Positions 51,220 through 59,852 of a DNA stretch of 64,000 nt are shown piece after piece. Every line of letters starts with the position of its first letter. The stretch's first letter is position 1. A program made the position numbers and the translations under genes. The stretch spans positions 557,001-621,000 of the forward strand of contig NZ_AP024619.1 of assembly GCF_019668485.1 (NCBI RefSeq). The letters run 5' to 3'. The notes under the pieces were generated by a model that saw only the letters and a list, made by a program, of their open reading frames with translations, made no database searches and was not told where the DNA came from. The DNA comes from Gelria sp. Kuro-4. GTDB taxonomy: Bacteria; Bacillota; DTU030; DUMP01.

Positions 51220-52425
51220 ATGAACGGCAGCACTACAGACATGTTTCCTTTATACGAAAGTGCTCCGAGACAGCTGCATACCATCTTCACACTGGCTTCT
51301 GCCATGAGCAGCGCGTGTTCCATGGATAGGGTCCTGAGCCTTGCCCTGCAGCATCTCATCAACAATCAGCCTTCTTTTGCGGCCGGCTATTTTTTGCTAC
51401 AGGAGCCGGACAACGGCTGCCTGCGGCTGAGGACTTCTTACGGCTTTCCCTCTGAGGACCAGGTAGATGCCGTTGTTACCTCCAGTCGGTGGTTGTGGCA
51501 GAAAGCCTTCACCACGAGACGTCCACAAGTTTGTCCCAATACCTGCGTTTTGGCGGTCCCCCTTGTGACCAATGGCAGCTCTGCCGGAGTGCTGTGCCTG
51601 CACGGTTTCAGCGGGACCGGCACTTTCACACCCCGGATGACCACCTTCGTTCAGCCGGTAGCAGATTTACTCGCACCTTATGTGACGTCTTTCCTTCTGC
51701 ATGAACAGCTTAGGAAAATTAAAGCAGAGCGTGAAGCAACCTGCCTGAGCCCAGACCTTCTGGCAATTCTATCCCACCAGCTACGTTCCCCTCTGTCGGC
51801 GATTAAAGGCTACGCTGCCACCCTGCTGCGCGACGATGTTAACTGGGATCGGGACGCTGTGCAGGATTTTCTAGAGATCATCCTCAGGGAAGCGGACAAC
51901 GCCACAGCGGTCGTCACCGATATCCTCGATCACTCAGCCCTGGAAATTAAGAAGCTGGAACTTAATAAAGAGCCTGTTTTACTGCGGAACCTCTGCACTA
52001 AAGTTGTGCACGAACTCAAGTTCTCTGCCTGCCGGCATCGCTTCGCGGTGATCTTCGCGCCTGAGATTCATATTGTGGAAGCTGATCCATATCGCATTGA
52101 ACAGGTTATCCGTAACCTGCTGGATAATGCGATCAAGTATTCCGACGGCGGTCTCATCGTGGTGCGCGGGGAAAGGAACAACGACGAGGTAGTTGTTAGC
52201 GTGGCGGATGAGGGTATCGGCATTCGCCCAGAACACCTAAACCGCTTGTTCGAAAAGTTCTACCGCGTAAAAAACTCTAGTCGTCATGTCACAGGGACAG
52301 GTCTTGGCCTGCCGATAGCCAGGCAGATCGTCGAGGCCCACGGGGGAAGAATCTGGGCTACCAGCAAGGTGGGCGCAGGGAGCACCTTTTACTTCTCTCT
52401 TCCCCTACCCCAGCGGGAGGACTAG
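51220..52425 (+). CDS. GAF-domain sensor histidine kinase
   Basis: A soluble 401-residue kinase. A GAF-like sensor domain occupies about residues 20-165. Then comes a dimerisation domain with the phospho-acceptor His in ILSHQLRSPLSAIKGY and an ATPase domain with VIRNLLDNAIKYSDGG (N box), VADEGIGI (G1) and GTGLGLPIARQIVEAHGG (G2). There is no membrane segment, so it senses a cytoplasmic signal. The partner regulator follows after 25 bp. The locus reads as more AT-rich than its surroundings. Confidence 0.92.
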   Translation: MNGSTTDMFPLYESAPRQLHTIFTLASAMSSACSMDRVLSLALQHLINNQPSFAAGYFLLQEPDNGCLRLRTSYGFPSEDQVDAVVTSSRWLWQKAFTTRRPQVCPNTCVLAVPLVTNGSSAGVLCLHGFSGTGTFTPRMTTFVQPVADLLAPYVTSFLLHEQLRKIKAEREATCLSPDLLAILSHQLRSPLSAIKGYAATLLRDDVNWDRDAVQDFLEIILREADNATAVVTDILDHSALEIKKLELNKEPVLLRNLCTKVVHELKFSACRHRFAVIFAPEIHIVEADPYRIEQVIRNLLDNAIKYSDGGLIVVRGERNNDEVVVSVADEGIGIRPEHLNRLFEKFYRVKNSSRHVTGTGLGLPIARQIVEAHGGRIWATSKVGAGSTFYFSLPLPQRED

Positions 52426-52450
52426 GAGGTAGACTGGGAGGAATGAGTAG

Positions 52451-53143
52451 GTGAAAAAAGACACAATTTTGGTGGTGGACGATGAACAGGCGCTGCTCAA
52501 ACTGCTGCGGGTAAATCTAGAGAGAGATTACAGGGTGCTGTTGGCGACCCACGGGGAACAGGCAATCCAGACGGTTGCCCAGGAACAGCCAGATCTTGTT
52601 GTCTTGGACATTATGCTTGGATCAGGCGAGGACGGCTTTCAAGTCTGCCGGCGCCTTCGTGAGTTTTCCGATGTTCCCGTTATCATGCTGACGGCTCGGG
52701 TTCAGGAGAACGACAAGGTCCAAGGCTTTGCTGTTGGTGCCGATGACTATGTGACCAAACCGTTTAGCCCCAAAGAGCTCCTTTCGCGAATCAACGCCGT
52801 CCTACGGAGGGTGCAAGGAGGAACCAGGCCGCAAACTTCCTCAATCAAGATCGGCCCACTTGAGATTAATCCGGTCCGCCGCTGGGTAACGCTGGAGGGG
52901 AAAAGCGTGGACCTCACTCCGACCGAATACAAGTTGCTGTATTACCTCGCCAGCAACAAGGGTAAGGTGTTGCTGCATTCCGAAATTCTGGCCCATGTCT
53001 GGGGTAGCGAATACAGGGATGAGGTTGAATACCTGAGGGTTTATCTTTCCCGCTTAAGGCAAAAGCTGGAGAAAGATCCCGGTTCACCAAAACTTTTACA
53101 TACTCTACCGGGTATAGGCTACGTCTTGGATGATAAAGAGTAA
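52451..53143 (+). CDS. OmpR-family response regulator
   Basis: The 230-residue partner of the upstream kinase. The receiver has VVDDEQALLKLL, the Asp in VVLDIMLGSGEDGF and KPFSPKELLSRI. The winged helix is VDLTPTEYKLLYYLASNKGKVLLHSEILAHVWG with YLSRLRQKLEKDPG. It starts at GTG 52451. The glutamate dehydrogenase gene lies 152 bp downstream and is a candidate target. Confidence 0.92.
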   Translation: MKKDTILVVDDEQALLKLLRVNLERDYRVLLATHGEQAIQTVAQEQPDLVVLDIMLGSGEDGFQVCRRLREFSDVPVIMLTARVQENDKVQGFAVGADDYVTKPFSPKELLSRINAVLRRVQGGTRPQTSSIKIGPLEINPVRRWVTLEGKSVDLTPTEYKLLYYLASNKGKVLLHSEILAHVWGSEYRDEVEYLRVYLSRLRQKLEKDPGSPKLLHTLPGIGYVLDDKE

Positions 53144-53295
53144 GTTTTGGTACGGTACACACCTATGGGTTGTTCACGGCGCCTGTCACCCTTTTATCGG
53201 GGGACTTTTTTTATGCCTTTTTAACGTTATCACCCACCCTTTTTATGCGCTGTTAGCACCACATGCTTTACACTAGAAACGGGGGTGGTGAACAA

Positions 53296-54573
53296 ATGGT
53301 TTCCAATCCGTCCACTAAAGCATTGCCGAGCTTAGCCTCCGCCACGCAGCACTTCTTCAAAGAAGCATCGGCTCACCTAAAGTTGGACCCAGGAATCACC
53401 AAAATCCTGGAACAGCCACAGCGGGAAGTGGTGGTACAGGTGCCGCTCGTTAAGGAGGATGGCAGTCTTGAGGTCTTTTCCGGTTACCGCGTCCAACACT
53501 CCAACGCCCGCGGGCCCTTCAAAGGCGGCATCCGCTTTCACCCTAGCGTCGACCTGGATGAGGTCAGAGGACTAGCCGCTCTGATGACGTGGAAGTGCGC
53601 GGCCGTTAACATTCCCTACGGTGGAGCAAAAGGCGGAATCGCTGTCGACCCGAAGACCCTGACAAAACGCGAATTAAAGACTCTAACGCAGAGTTTCATT
53701 AGTATGATCATGCCAGCGCTGGGTCCGCTTAAGGATATTCCTGCACCCGACGTTAATACATCGGCAGAGACAATGGGTTGGATTGTAGCCAAAGCCTGCG
53801 AGCTTGCTGGTGACGATGTGCGCGGAATCGTAACCGGTAAACCCATCGAACTGGGCGGATCTTTAGGCCGGCGCGAGGCCACCGGTAAAGGTGTGGCCGT
53901 CACCACTTTGAGACTTCTTAAATGGCTGGGCAAAGATCCCGCCAAGATGCGAGCAGTTGTTCAAGGATTTGGCAATAACGGCAGCTATACGGCACTGTAC
54001 CTGGCCCAGGCCGGGTGCAAGATACAAGCTGTTAGCGATATCAGCGGCGGGTTGTATAAGGAAAGCGGCCTCGATATTCACGCCCTGCTGGAGTATGTTC
54101 AGACCTCTGATGACCACCTACTGGCCGGTTACCCGGACGCAACTCCTATGTCCAACGAGGAGCTTCTCAAGGCGGACGTAGACGTTCTCATCCCGGCCGC
54201 TCTGGAAAACCAGATTACCGTCGCCAACGCTGAACAGATCAAGGCCCCCATAATCATTGAAGCAGCCAATGCCCCAGTGACTCCAGAGGCCGATGCTATT
54301 CTCCGGAAACGCGGAACAATTGTGGTGCCCGACATCCTGGCCAATGCAGGTGGTGTAGTAGTATCTTATTTTGAATGGGTACAAAACCAGCAGGGTTATT
54401 ATTGGGATTTAGACACGGTGAACACAAGGCTCACCATTACCATGCACCGTGCGTTCGATGATATTTATCTCCTGGCTAACGAGCAACACATTCCGTTAAG
54501 AACCGCAGCCTATGCGATTGCGGTACAACGGGTTGCGCGCGCGTTGGAACAGAAAGGGGTGCTTGTTTGCTAG
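53296..54573 (+). CDS. Glutamate dehydrogenase (Glu/Leu/Phe/Val dehydrogenase family)
   Basis: The 425-residue oxidoreductase links glutamate and 2-oxoglutarate (or a related amino acid and its oxo acid) with NAD(P). The N-terminal domain has GPFKGGIRFHP, KCAAVNIPYGGAKGGI with the catalytic lysine and PAPDVNT; the nucleotide fold shows VVQGFGNNGSYTA. I chose ATG 53296 over a start 11 codons upstream because a GGGGGTGGTG ribosome site precedes it. It could feed ammonia and reducing power into Stickland-type amino acid fermentation. Confidence 0.93.
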   Translation: MVSNPSTKALPSLASATQHFFKEASAHLKLDPGITKILEQPQREVVVQVPLVKEDGSLEVFSGYRVQHSNARGPFKGGIRFHPSVDLDEVRGLAALMTWKCAAVNIPYGGAKGGIAVDPKTLTKRELKTLTQSFISMIMPALGPLKDIPAPDVNTSAETMGWIVAKACELAGDDVRGIVTGKPIELGGSLGRREATGKGVAVTTLRLLKWLGKDPAKMRAVVQGFGNNGSYTALYLAQAGCKIQAVSDISGGLYKESGLDIHALLEYVQTSDDHLLAGYPDATPMSNEELLKADVDVLIPAALENQITVANAEQIKAPIIIEAANAPVTPEADAILRKRGTIVVPDILANAGGVVVSYFEWVQNQQGYYWDLDTVNTRLTITMHRAFDDIYLLANEQHIPLRTAAYAIAVQRVARALEQKGVLVC

Positions 54574-54596
54574 GTCTCGAAAGGAGTGATGCCGAG

Positions 54597-55103
54597 TTGT
54601 CCAGCACAGTCCTTCAGCCAAACACGGACCTGGTTCGCGAGATATTCAGAGAGGCCTGTTCCTACTGCACCGGCAAAATGCGGCTCTCCGAACAGGAGGT
54701 AGTAACGCGACTCCAAAGCGGTTGCCCCAATGCCCACAGCTATTTTCGCTACTCCCTGGTAAGGGAACTGACAGCTTACCTGCAAAAAGTCGATGATAAG
54801 CTCAAGGCCGTCTACCTCTTCGGCAGTTCCCTGGAGGAATATGTGCAGTTAACTTCAAACATAAACATCCTTTTCTGGGTCACGCAACACTCTCCCGCCC
54901 TTGACTCACTCCTCAGTTGGTTTGAAGCCCGGTTTCTAGAGGAGTACAAGAGACTCCTTGGAACTCGAGTCCAAAGGATGAGCACGCTGCTCGATACCCA
55001 CATCATCACCGATGACGACATCGCTCACAAGGTGGGCTACGCCTCCTTGGTCGGCTCTATGCATAAACCAGCCTTAAAGATCTGGGAACGCACCGCCTGT
55101 TAA
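54597..55103 (+). CDS. Nucleotidyltransferase-like protein of unknown function
   Basis: A 168-residue protein with YLFGSSLEEYVQL near the middle, like the GS motif that opens DNA-polymerase-beta-type nucleotidyltransferases; the following acidic pair is not clear, so it may be inactive. TTG 54597 has AAAGGAG 10 bases before it; an earlier in-frame TTG at 54567 overlaps the dehydrogenase gene. It is probably co-transcribed with that gene. No firm family. Confidence 0.55.
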   Translation: MSSTVLQPNTDLVREIFREACSYCTGKMRLSEQEVVTRLQSGCPNAHSYFRYSLVRELTAYLQKVDDKLKAVYLFGSSLEEYVQLTSNINILFWVTQHSPALDSLLSWFEARFLEEYKRLLGTRVQRMSTLLDTHIITDDDIAHKVGYASLVGSMHKPALKIWERTAC

Positions 55104-55169
55104 AGTGCGGATACCAAGCCCCCCTTGGTATATATGGAATAGACTCCGTTCGGGGAGTCTAACAGGCAA

Positions 55170-55200
55170 AGGCGAACTCTGATGGGTTCGCCTATTTTCT
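55170..55200 (+). terminator. Terminator that is also the group IIC intron target
   Basis: AGGCGAAC/GTTCGCCT (55170-55177, 55186-55193) followed by ATTTTCT. The intron fragment starts at the very next base. Another stem, AGACTCC/GGAGTCT, lies at 55141-55160. Confidence 0.8.
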
Positions 55201-55450
55201 GTGCGCCCGGCATGGGCGCTGTCTATAGGGTGAAAGACCCGAACGGCGAAGGTAGCAGTAGCCGTAGCTCAAGGCCAGGGTGTCCGCCGCGAGGCGAAAT
55301 TTGAAAAAAGCCGGCGGCAACCCCCGCCCGAGGACCGCGAACCCCAGGCGAGGTTAGAGGCAGTTGGATGAGGAGGGAGAGTGGCTTAAGGCGATCGTTC
55401 CAGCCCTCAGCGGCCTCTCTGCCAGCGAGACCTGGATAAAGCACGTGCTT
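55201..55450 (+). mobile_element. Group IIC intron remnant (5' part only)
   Basis: The start GTGCGCCCGGCATGGGCG, then TCTATAGGGTGAAAGACCC and GAACGGCGAAGGTAGCAG, with later AGGGTGTCCG and GCCGGCGGCAA, follow the conserved 5' end (domain I) of bacterial group IIC introns such as that of Oceanobacillus. No reverse transcriptase gene and no domain V were seen before 55766, so it is a truncated relic; the right end is approximate. It directly follows a terminator hairpin, the known preference of class C introns. I see nothing in 55451-55766 beyond the ribosome site of the next gene. Confidence 0.8.
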
Positions 55451-55766
55451 CGGCCGCTGGTACAAGCCCGGTTACGTTGCCTGATACGTTCCCATCCATC
55501 AATCTCGGGGTTTGGGTGTAACTAACCGCGCACTTTGCCCCTGGGAATGTCCTTTTGGTTGGCTTTCGCGCGCCGGTCCCGCAGGGGGAGGTTCCTTAAC
55601 CGGATCTAAGCCGAAAGGTTCTTAAAAGCTCGGGCGCTGCATAGGACAGATGATGCGCCCTCTGACGAAGCCGCCGGCAGGGTTGGATGAATCGGCCCTC
55701 CTCCCCCCAGAAAAACCGGCAATGCAACGAAATAGCAAGTGAAGAGACAACAAGGAGGTAGGGTTG

Positions 55767-56753
55767 ATGAAAGGGAGAACAGCTAAGCTCTTCGTGGCAC
55801 TCATGGTAGTAGCAGCGTTGCTCCTTGCCGGTCCGGCATGGGCGGCGCCTAAGAAGGCTGGAGCGGCCCATGGAGAAGGTGCGTCGGCGGCTGCAGCAAC
55901 GGCGTTGAAAGACCAGAACCGCGTAGAGGACCAGGTGCAGCTTGAAAACGGGGACCAGGTTGAGGAACAGAACGAAGAAGGAGACCAGCTTGAAGAAGAC
56001 AATCAACAAGAGGAAGACCAGGACGGGGTAGAGGAGAAGAACCGGACGCGCGCAGAGAACGAGGTCGAGCAGCAGACGCAAACCCAAGACGGGGAGAAAG
56101 TGCAAGATCAAGTCCGGCTTAAGACAAAAGCCAAGGTCGAGGCCGAAGCGCAGGAGCAGCTGCAGCACCAGGAACAGGAGGAAGAACAGAAACAGGAACA
56201 GGAGCAGGAACTGGAGCAGAAACAGAAGAAGGCGAAAGCGGAAGAGGCCCCTGCCACTACAGTGCCCAAGGCGACGGCGCAGCGCAACCGGGTAGGGCCG
56301 CAGATATTCGTGAACGGCCAGCTTCTCAAGGACGCGTTGCCGCCGGTGGTGAAGGAGGGCACCACACTGGTTCCGCTGCGTGCGCTGGCTGCAAGCTTGA
56401 AGGCCCAGGTGGCCTACGATGCAGCTACTAAGACGGTCACCGTGGTCAAGCAAGGCGTAACCATCAAGCTGAACTTGACCAGCGGCACTGCGGCGCTGAA
56501 GGACCAGCTGGGTCAGGAGAAGACCATTCCCCTGCCCGTTCCGCCTCAAGTGATAGAAGGTTACACCTTCGTCCCGCTCCGTTTCATCTCGGAAAACTTC
56601 GCGGCGAGTGTGTACTACGATCTATCCACGCAGGTTATCACCATCCAGGAACCGGATGTCCCGGTGCCGACGCAAGAGCCTGCTCCGTCGGTAGAAGAAG
56701 CCGCTCCGCCCGTGGAAGAGCCTGCTTCGCCGACGACGGCTCCGCAACAGTAA
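55767..56753 (+). CDS. Secreted protein with copper-amine-oxidase-like (stalk) domain
   Basis: The 328-residue exported protein has a signal peptide (residues 1-27, ending AWA). A long Glu/Gln/Lys-rich, probably coiled-coil region spans about residues 45-165. The 'copper amine oxidase N-terminal' domain follows (QIFVNGQLLKDALPPVVKEGTTLVPLRALAASL ... TFVPLRFISENFAASVYYD), then a Pro/Glu/Thr-rich tail. The domain is a non-enzymatic surface module common in Clostridia. ATG 55767 follows GGAGGT. Likely cell-wall associated; function unknown. Confidence 0.85.
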   Translation: MKGRTAKLFVALMVVAALLLAGPAWAAPKKAGAAHGEGASAAAATALKDQNRVEDQVQLENGDQVEEQNEEGDQLEEDNQQEEDQDGVEEKNRTRAENEVEQQTQTQDGEKVQDQVRLKTKAKVEAEAQEQLQHQEQEEEQKQEQEQELEQKQKKAKAEEAPATTVPKATAQRNRVGPQIFVNGQLLKDALPPVVKEGTTLVPLRALAASLKAQVAYDAATKTVTVVKQGVTIKLNLTSGTAALKDQLGQEKTIPLPVPPQVIEGYTFVPLRFISENFAASVYYDLSTQVITIQEPDVPVPTQEPAPSVEEAAPPVEEPASPTTAPQQ

Positions 56754-56769
56754 CGAAGTTTTACTTGCT

Positions 56770-56800
56770 GCCCTGCCCAGATATTGGGCAGGGCTTTCCT
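56770..56800 (+). terminator. Terminator after the secreted protein gene
   Basis: A 10-bp perfect stem GCCCTGCCCA/TGGGCAGGGC (loop GATAT) followed by TTTCCT. Confidence 0.75.
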
Positions 56801-56890
56801 ACGGTGCCTTGACACGATCCCGCCGTGGCGGCACAATTGTCGCCCGGCGGCCCGTATGTTATAATGGGAAACAGCAAAGGAGGGCTGGTC

Positions 56891-57046
56891 ATGCTGGAGA
56901 AACACCTCAAAACCCTACATAAGGGCAACCTGCAAAAGAGCCTGGTGAACGGTGGGTGCGGCCAGTGCCATAATTCGTGCCAATCGGCCTGCAAAACTTC
57001 GCTTACCGTCGGGAACCAGAGTTGCGAGAACACGCGCCGGCGCTGA
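56891..57046 (+). CDS. SCIFF ribosomal peptide precursor (five cysteines)
   Basis: The 51-residue precursor of the 'six cysteines in forty-five' family, which is modified by a radical SAM enzyme to hold a thioether bridge. ATG 56891 follows AAAGGAGGGCTGGTC. The Cys-rich core is GGCGQCHNSCQSACKTSLTVG, with Cys at 23, 26, 30, 34 and 45. The place that is cysteine in the family consensus (CKTSCTVG) is Leu38 here. The likely donor Cys34 and acceptor Thr39 are kept. The maturase gene follows after 75 bp. The natural role of SCIFF is unknown. Confidence 0.93.
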   Translation: MLEKHLKTLHKGNLQKSLVNGGCGQCHNSCQSACKTSLTVGNQSCENTRRR

Positions 57047-57121
57047 CTTGGCTTGGGCGCGGCCCGCGGCGGGCGCGTATACCCGCCGGCGGGCCTAATT
57101 TTTGTTCGGGGGAGAATGAAC

Positions 57122-58522
57122 ATGGCCGTATTGGGACAAGTGCACACCTTTTCCTGCTTCGGCACCTACCTGGCGCTGGATGTGGAAAGCGGCAGCCTGC
57201 ACCAGGTGGACGAGCCGACCTATGAAATCCTCCGCCTCTACCCTGAAAAGCCCCCGCGGGCGATTGTGACTGCCCTGGCGCCCCGCTTCGGCGCCGCCGC
57301 CATCCGGGAGGCGCTGGCGGAGGTGGAGGCGGCGGTGGCGGCGGGCACGCTCTTCAGCCCGCCGGCGGTGGCGGCCTGGGAACCGGCCGGCGCGCCGCTC
57401 GTAAAGGCGCTCTGCCTGCACGTGGCCCACGACTGCAACCTGCGCTGCCGCTACTGCTTCGGCGATACCGGCGACTTCGGGGGCGGCCGTGAGCTGATGC
57501 CGGAGGCGGTGGCCCGGCAGGCCATCGACTTTCTTTTGGCGGGCTCCGGCGACCGCTCCCTCTGCGAGGTGGACTTCTTCGGCGGCGAGCCGCTCCTCAA
57601 CCTGCCCGTGGTGCGCGGGACCATCGCCTACGCGCGGCGGGAAGGGGCCCGGCGCGGCAAGAGCTTTAAGTTCACCCTCACCACCAACGCCGTTCTCCTC
57701 ACGGAAGCGGTGCGGGCCGAGCTTAGGGACCTGGGGGTTTCGCTTGTCCTCAGCCTGGACGGCCGGCCGGCGGTGCACGATACCATGCGCCCCGATGCCG
57801 CCGGGCGCGGTTCCTACCGGCGGGTGCTGCCCCATATCCTGGCGGCGGCGGCCGCCGATCCCGAGGGCGACTGGTGGGTGCGGGGGACGTACACGCGCGC
57901 GAACCGCGATTTCGACGCTGATGCCCGCCACCTGGCGGACCTGGGCATCCGCCGCTTTTCCCTGGAGCCGGTGGTGGCCGAGCCGCCTGCGCCTTACGCC
58001 CTTACGGAAGCGGACCTGCCGGCCCTTTACCAGGCTTACGACAAGCTCACCCGCTTTTACGAGGAGCGCGCCCGCGCCGGGCGGCCTTTCACCTTCTTCC
58101 ATTTCGAGGTGGACCTCAGCCACGGCCCCTGCCTGGCCAAGCGCTTTACCGGCTGCGGCGCCGGGCACGAATACTTCGCCGTGGCCCCCAGCGGCGACCT
58201 CTACCCCTGCCACCAGTTCGTCGGCCGGGAAAAGTACCGGCTGGGTACGGTGACGGAGGGCGTCACGCGCCCTGACCTCGTGCAGTTGTTCCGCCGGGCG
58301 ACGCTCTTTAGCAAACCCTCCTGCCGCACCTGCTGGGCGCGCTACTTCTGCGGCGGCGGCTGCCACGCCAACGCCGAGCTGTTCCACGGCGACATCCACG
58401 TCCCCTACGAACTGGGCTGCGCCCTGGAGCGCAAGCGGGTGGAGTGCGCCCTTTACCTGAAGGCGGTGCTGGAGCTGGGCGGCGGCCGGGAACCGATACC
58501 AAAAGAAGGAGTTTCCGCCTAA
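57122..58522 (+). CDS. SCIFF peptide maturase (radical SAM, SPASM)
   Basis: The 466-residue enzyme makes the thioether cross-link in the SCIFF peptide. The radical SAM cluster motif is CNLRCRYC (Cys 105, 109, 112). A SPASM region near the C-terminus carries auxiliary clusters (GCGAGHEYFAVAPSGDLYPCHQF, CRTCWARYFCGGGCHANAEL). The N-terminal part would bind the leader peptide. I chose ATG 57122 over ATG 57116 for ribosome-site spacing. It is the direct partner of the upstream precursor gene. Confidence 0.94.
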   Translation: MAVLGQVHTFSCFGTYLALDVESGSLHQVDEPTYEILRLYPEKPPRAIVTALAPRFGAAAIREALAEVEAAVAAGTLFSPPAVAAWEPAGAPLVKALCLHVAHDCNLRCRYCFGDTGDFGGGRELMPEAVARQAIDFLLAGSGDRSLCEVDFFGGEPLLNLPVVRGTIAYARREGARRGKSFKFTLTTNAVLLTEAVRAELRDLGVSLVLSLDGRPAVHDTMRPDAAGRGSYRRVLPHILAAAAADPEGDWWVRGTYTRANRDFDADARHLADLGIRRFSLEPVVAEPPAPYALTEADLPALYQAYDKLTRFYEERARAGRPFTFFHFEVDLSHGPCLAKRFTGCGAGHEYFAVAPSGDLYPCHQFVGREKYRLGTVTEGVTRPDLVQLFRRATLFSKPSCRTCWARYFCGGGCHANAELFHGDIHVPYELGCALERKRVECALYLKAVLELGGGREPIPKEGVSA

Positions 58523-58563
58523 GGTAAAGAATGATTAAAGGTTAGCACGAGGAGGTGCACCGC

Positions 58564-58884
58564 GTGCCGGAGCTCAAGGGGAAGGAACTCGACATCACGA
58601 AGAACGTGCGCGCCATCGAGTGGCTCAAGTGCGAGCTTCTCGGGGCGGTGACGCTGCTTTACCGGGCCGCGCTCCGCGGGTCGGAAGAACACATCCTGGA
58701 GGCGTCGGCCCAGGCCGTGCTTACCGTTTACCTCCTGGCCCGGCGCCTTGGCATCGGCTTTACCCGGCTGGATGCCAAGGTCAAGGGTATGGTGCACCAG
58801 AGTATAATCGAAGAGCACGAATTGGAAAAATGGTATGGTGACCTCTCTGCCTTCGAGCAGCACCTTGACGGGACAAAGAGGTGA
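58564..58884 (+). CDS. MazG-like protein
   Basis: A 106-residue helical protein of the MazG-like family (ITKNVRAIEWLKCELLGAVTLLYRAAL, SAQAVLTVYLLARRLGIGF). True MazG enzymes hydrolyse nucleoside triphosphates; the usual acidic metal-binding motif is not clear here, so activity is uncertain. GTG 58564 follows GAGGAGGTG. It adjoins yybS, as in related Clostridia. Confidence 0.75.
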   Translation: MPELKGKELDITKNVRAIEWLKCELLGAVTLLYRAALRGSEEHILEASAQAVLTVYLLARRLGIGFTRLDAKVKGMVHQSIIEEHELEKWYGDLSAFEQHLDGTKR

Positions 58885-58889
58885 AACAC

Positions 58890-59840
58890 GTGCCACACTA
58901 CGGATCGACGCGCTCCCTGGTCGAGGCGGCGCTCCTGGCCGCCCTCACCGTTGTCTTTTGCCTGGCCACTATTTACCTGCCGGTGCTCGGCCTTGTAACC
59001 GGCTTTTTCTGGCCGGTGCCCATCGTGCTGCTGGGGGTGCGCCACGACCTGCGCCTGGCCGTACTGGCCACCCTGGTGGCGGGGCTGCTCGTGGCCATGC
59101 TGGCCGGCCCGCTCACCGCGCTCAGCATGTTCCTGGGGCTGGGTATCCTGGGACTGGTGCTCGGCAGCTCCATGCGCCGCCGCGTACCGCCGCTTAGGAC
59201 GGTGGCGCTAGGAGGCATCACCCTCTTGGGCTCGCTTCTTTTGCTTTTCGCCTTTTCGCTCCTTGTCATGGGCGTAAACCCGTTTCAAACCTACCTGGCC
59301 CTCTACCAGGACTCGGTGGGCGGCGTGCTCAGCTTCTACCGCAGCCTGGGCGTTTCGGGTGAGAACCTGGCCCAGATGGAAAAGATGCTGGAGCAGACGC
59401 TCACCATGATGCGCTACCTCATTCCCATGGCCCTGGTGGTGGGGAGCGGCTTCCTGTCCTTTGTTAATTTCCTCCTCGCGCGCGCCGTCCTGAGGCGCCT
59501 GGGCGTCGCCTACCCCGGCTTTCCGCCCTTCGCCACCTGGCGCTTTCCCCGCAGCCTGGCCTACGGCTACATCGCGGGAATTGCCGCCCTGGTCGCAGGG
59601 CAATACTGGAAGCAGGAGGTTTTCACCCACATCGGCCTCAACCTGCAGGCCATTTTTCAGCTGCTGCTCCTCATGGAGGGCTTGGCGGTGGCCTGGCACT
59701 TCTTCGAGCAGGGTCGGGTGGCGACGCCGCTCCGGGTTCTCCTGGTGGCGCTGGCCTTATTCACCCCGCTGGTGGGGCAGCTGCTGTTTCTCCTGGGCCT
59801 CTTTGACCTGTTCTTCGACTTCCGTCACCTCACTGCTTGA
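58890..59840 (+). CDS. YybS-like DUF2232 membrane protein
   Basis: A 316-residue protein with about eight membrane segments and the DUF2232 look (LVEAALLAALTVVFCLATIYLPVLG). Function is unknown, but the gene regularly precedes gdpP in Firmicutes, as here. I preferred GTG 58890, with AAGAGGTG before it; GTG 58881 overlaps that site. The gap to gdpP is 12 bp. Confidence 0.85.
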   Translation: MPHYGSTRSLVEAALLAALTVVFCLATIYLPVLGLVTGFFWPVPIVLLGVRHDLRLAVLATLVAGLLVAMLAGPLTALSMFLGLGILGLVLGSSMRRRVPPLRTVALGGITLLGSLLLLFAFSLLVMGVNPFQTYLALYQDSVGGVLSFYRSLGVSGENLAQMEKMLEQTLTMMRYLIPMALVVGSGFLSFVNFLLARAVLRRLGVAYPGFPPFATWRFPRSLAYGYIAGIAALVAGQYWKQEVFTHIGLNLQAIFQLLLLMEGLAVAWHFFEQGRVATPLRVLLVALALFTPLVGQLLFLLGLFDLFFDFRHLTA

Positions 59841-59852
59841 GGAGAGATGGCC

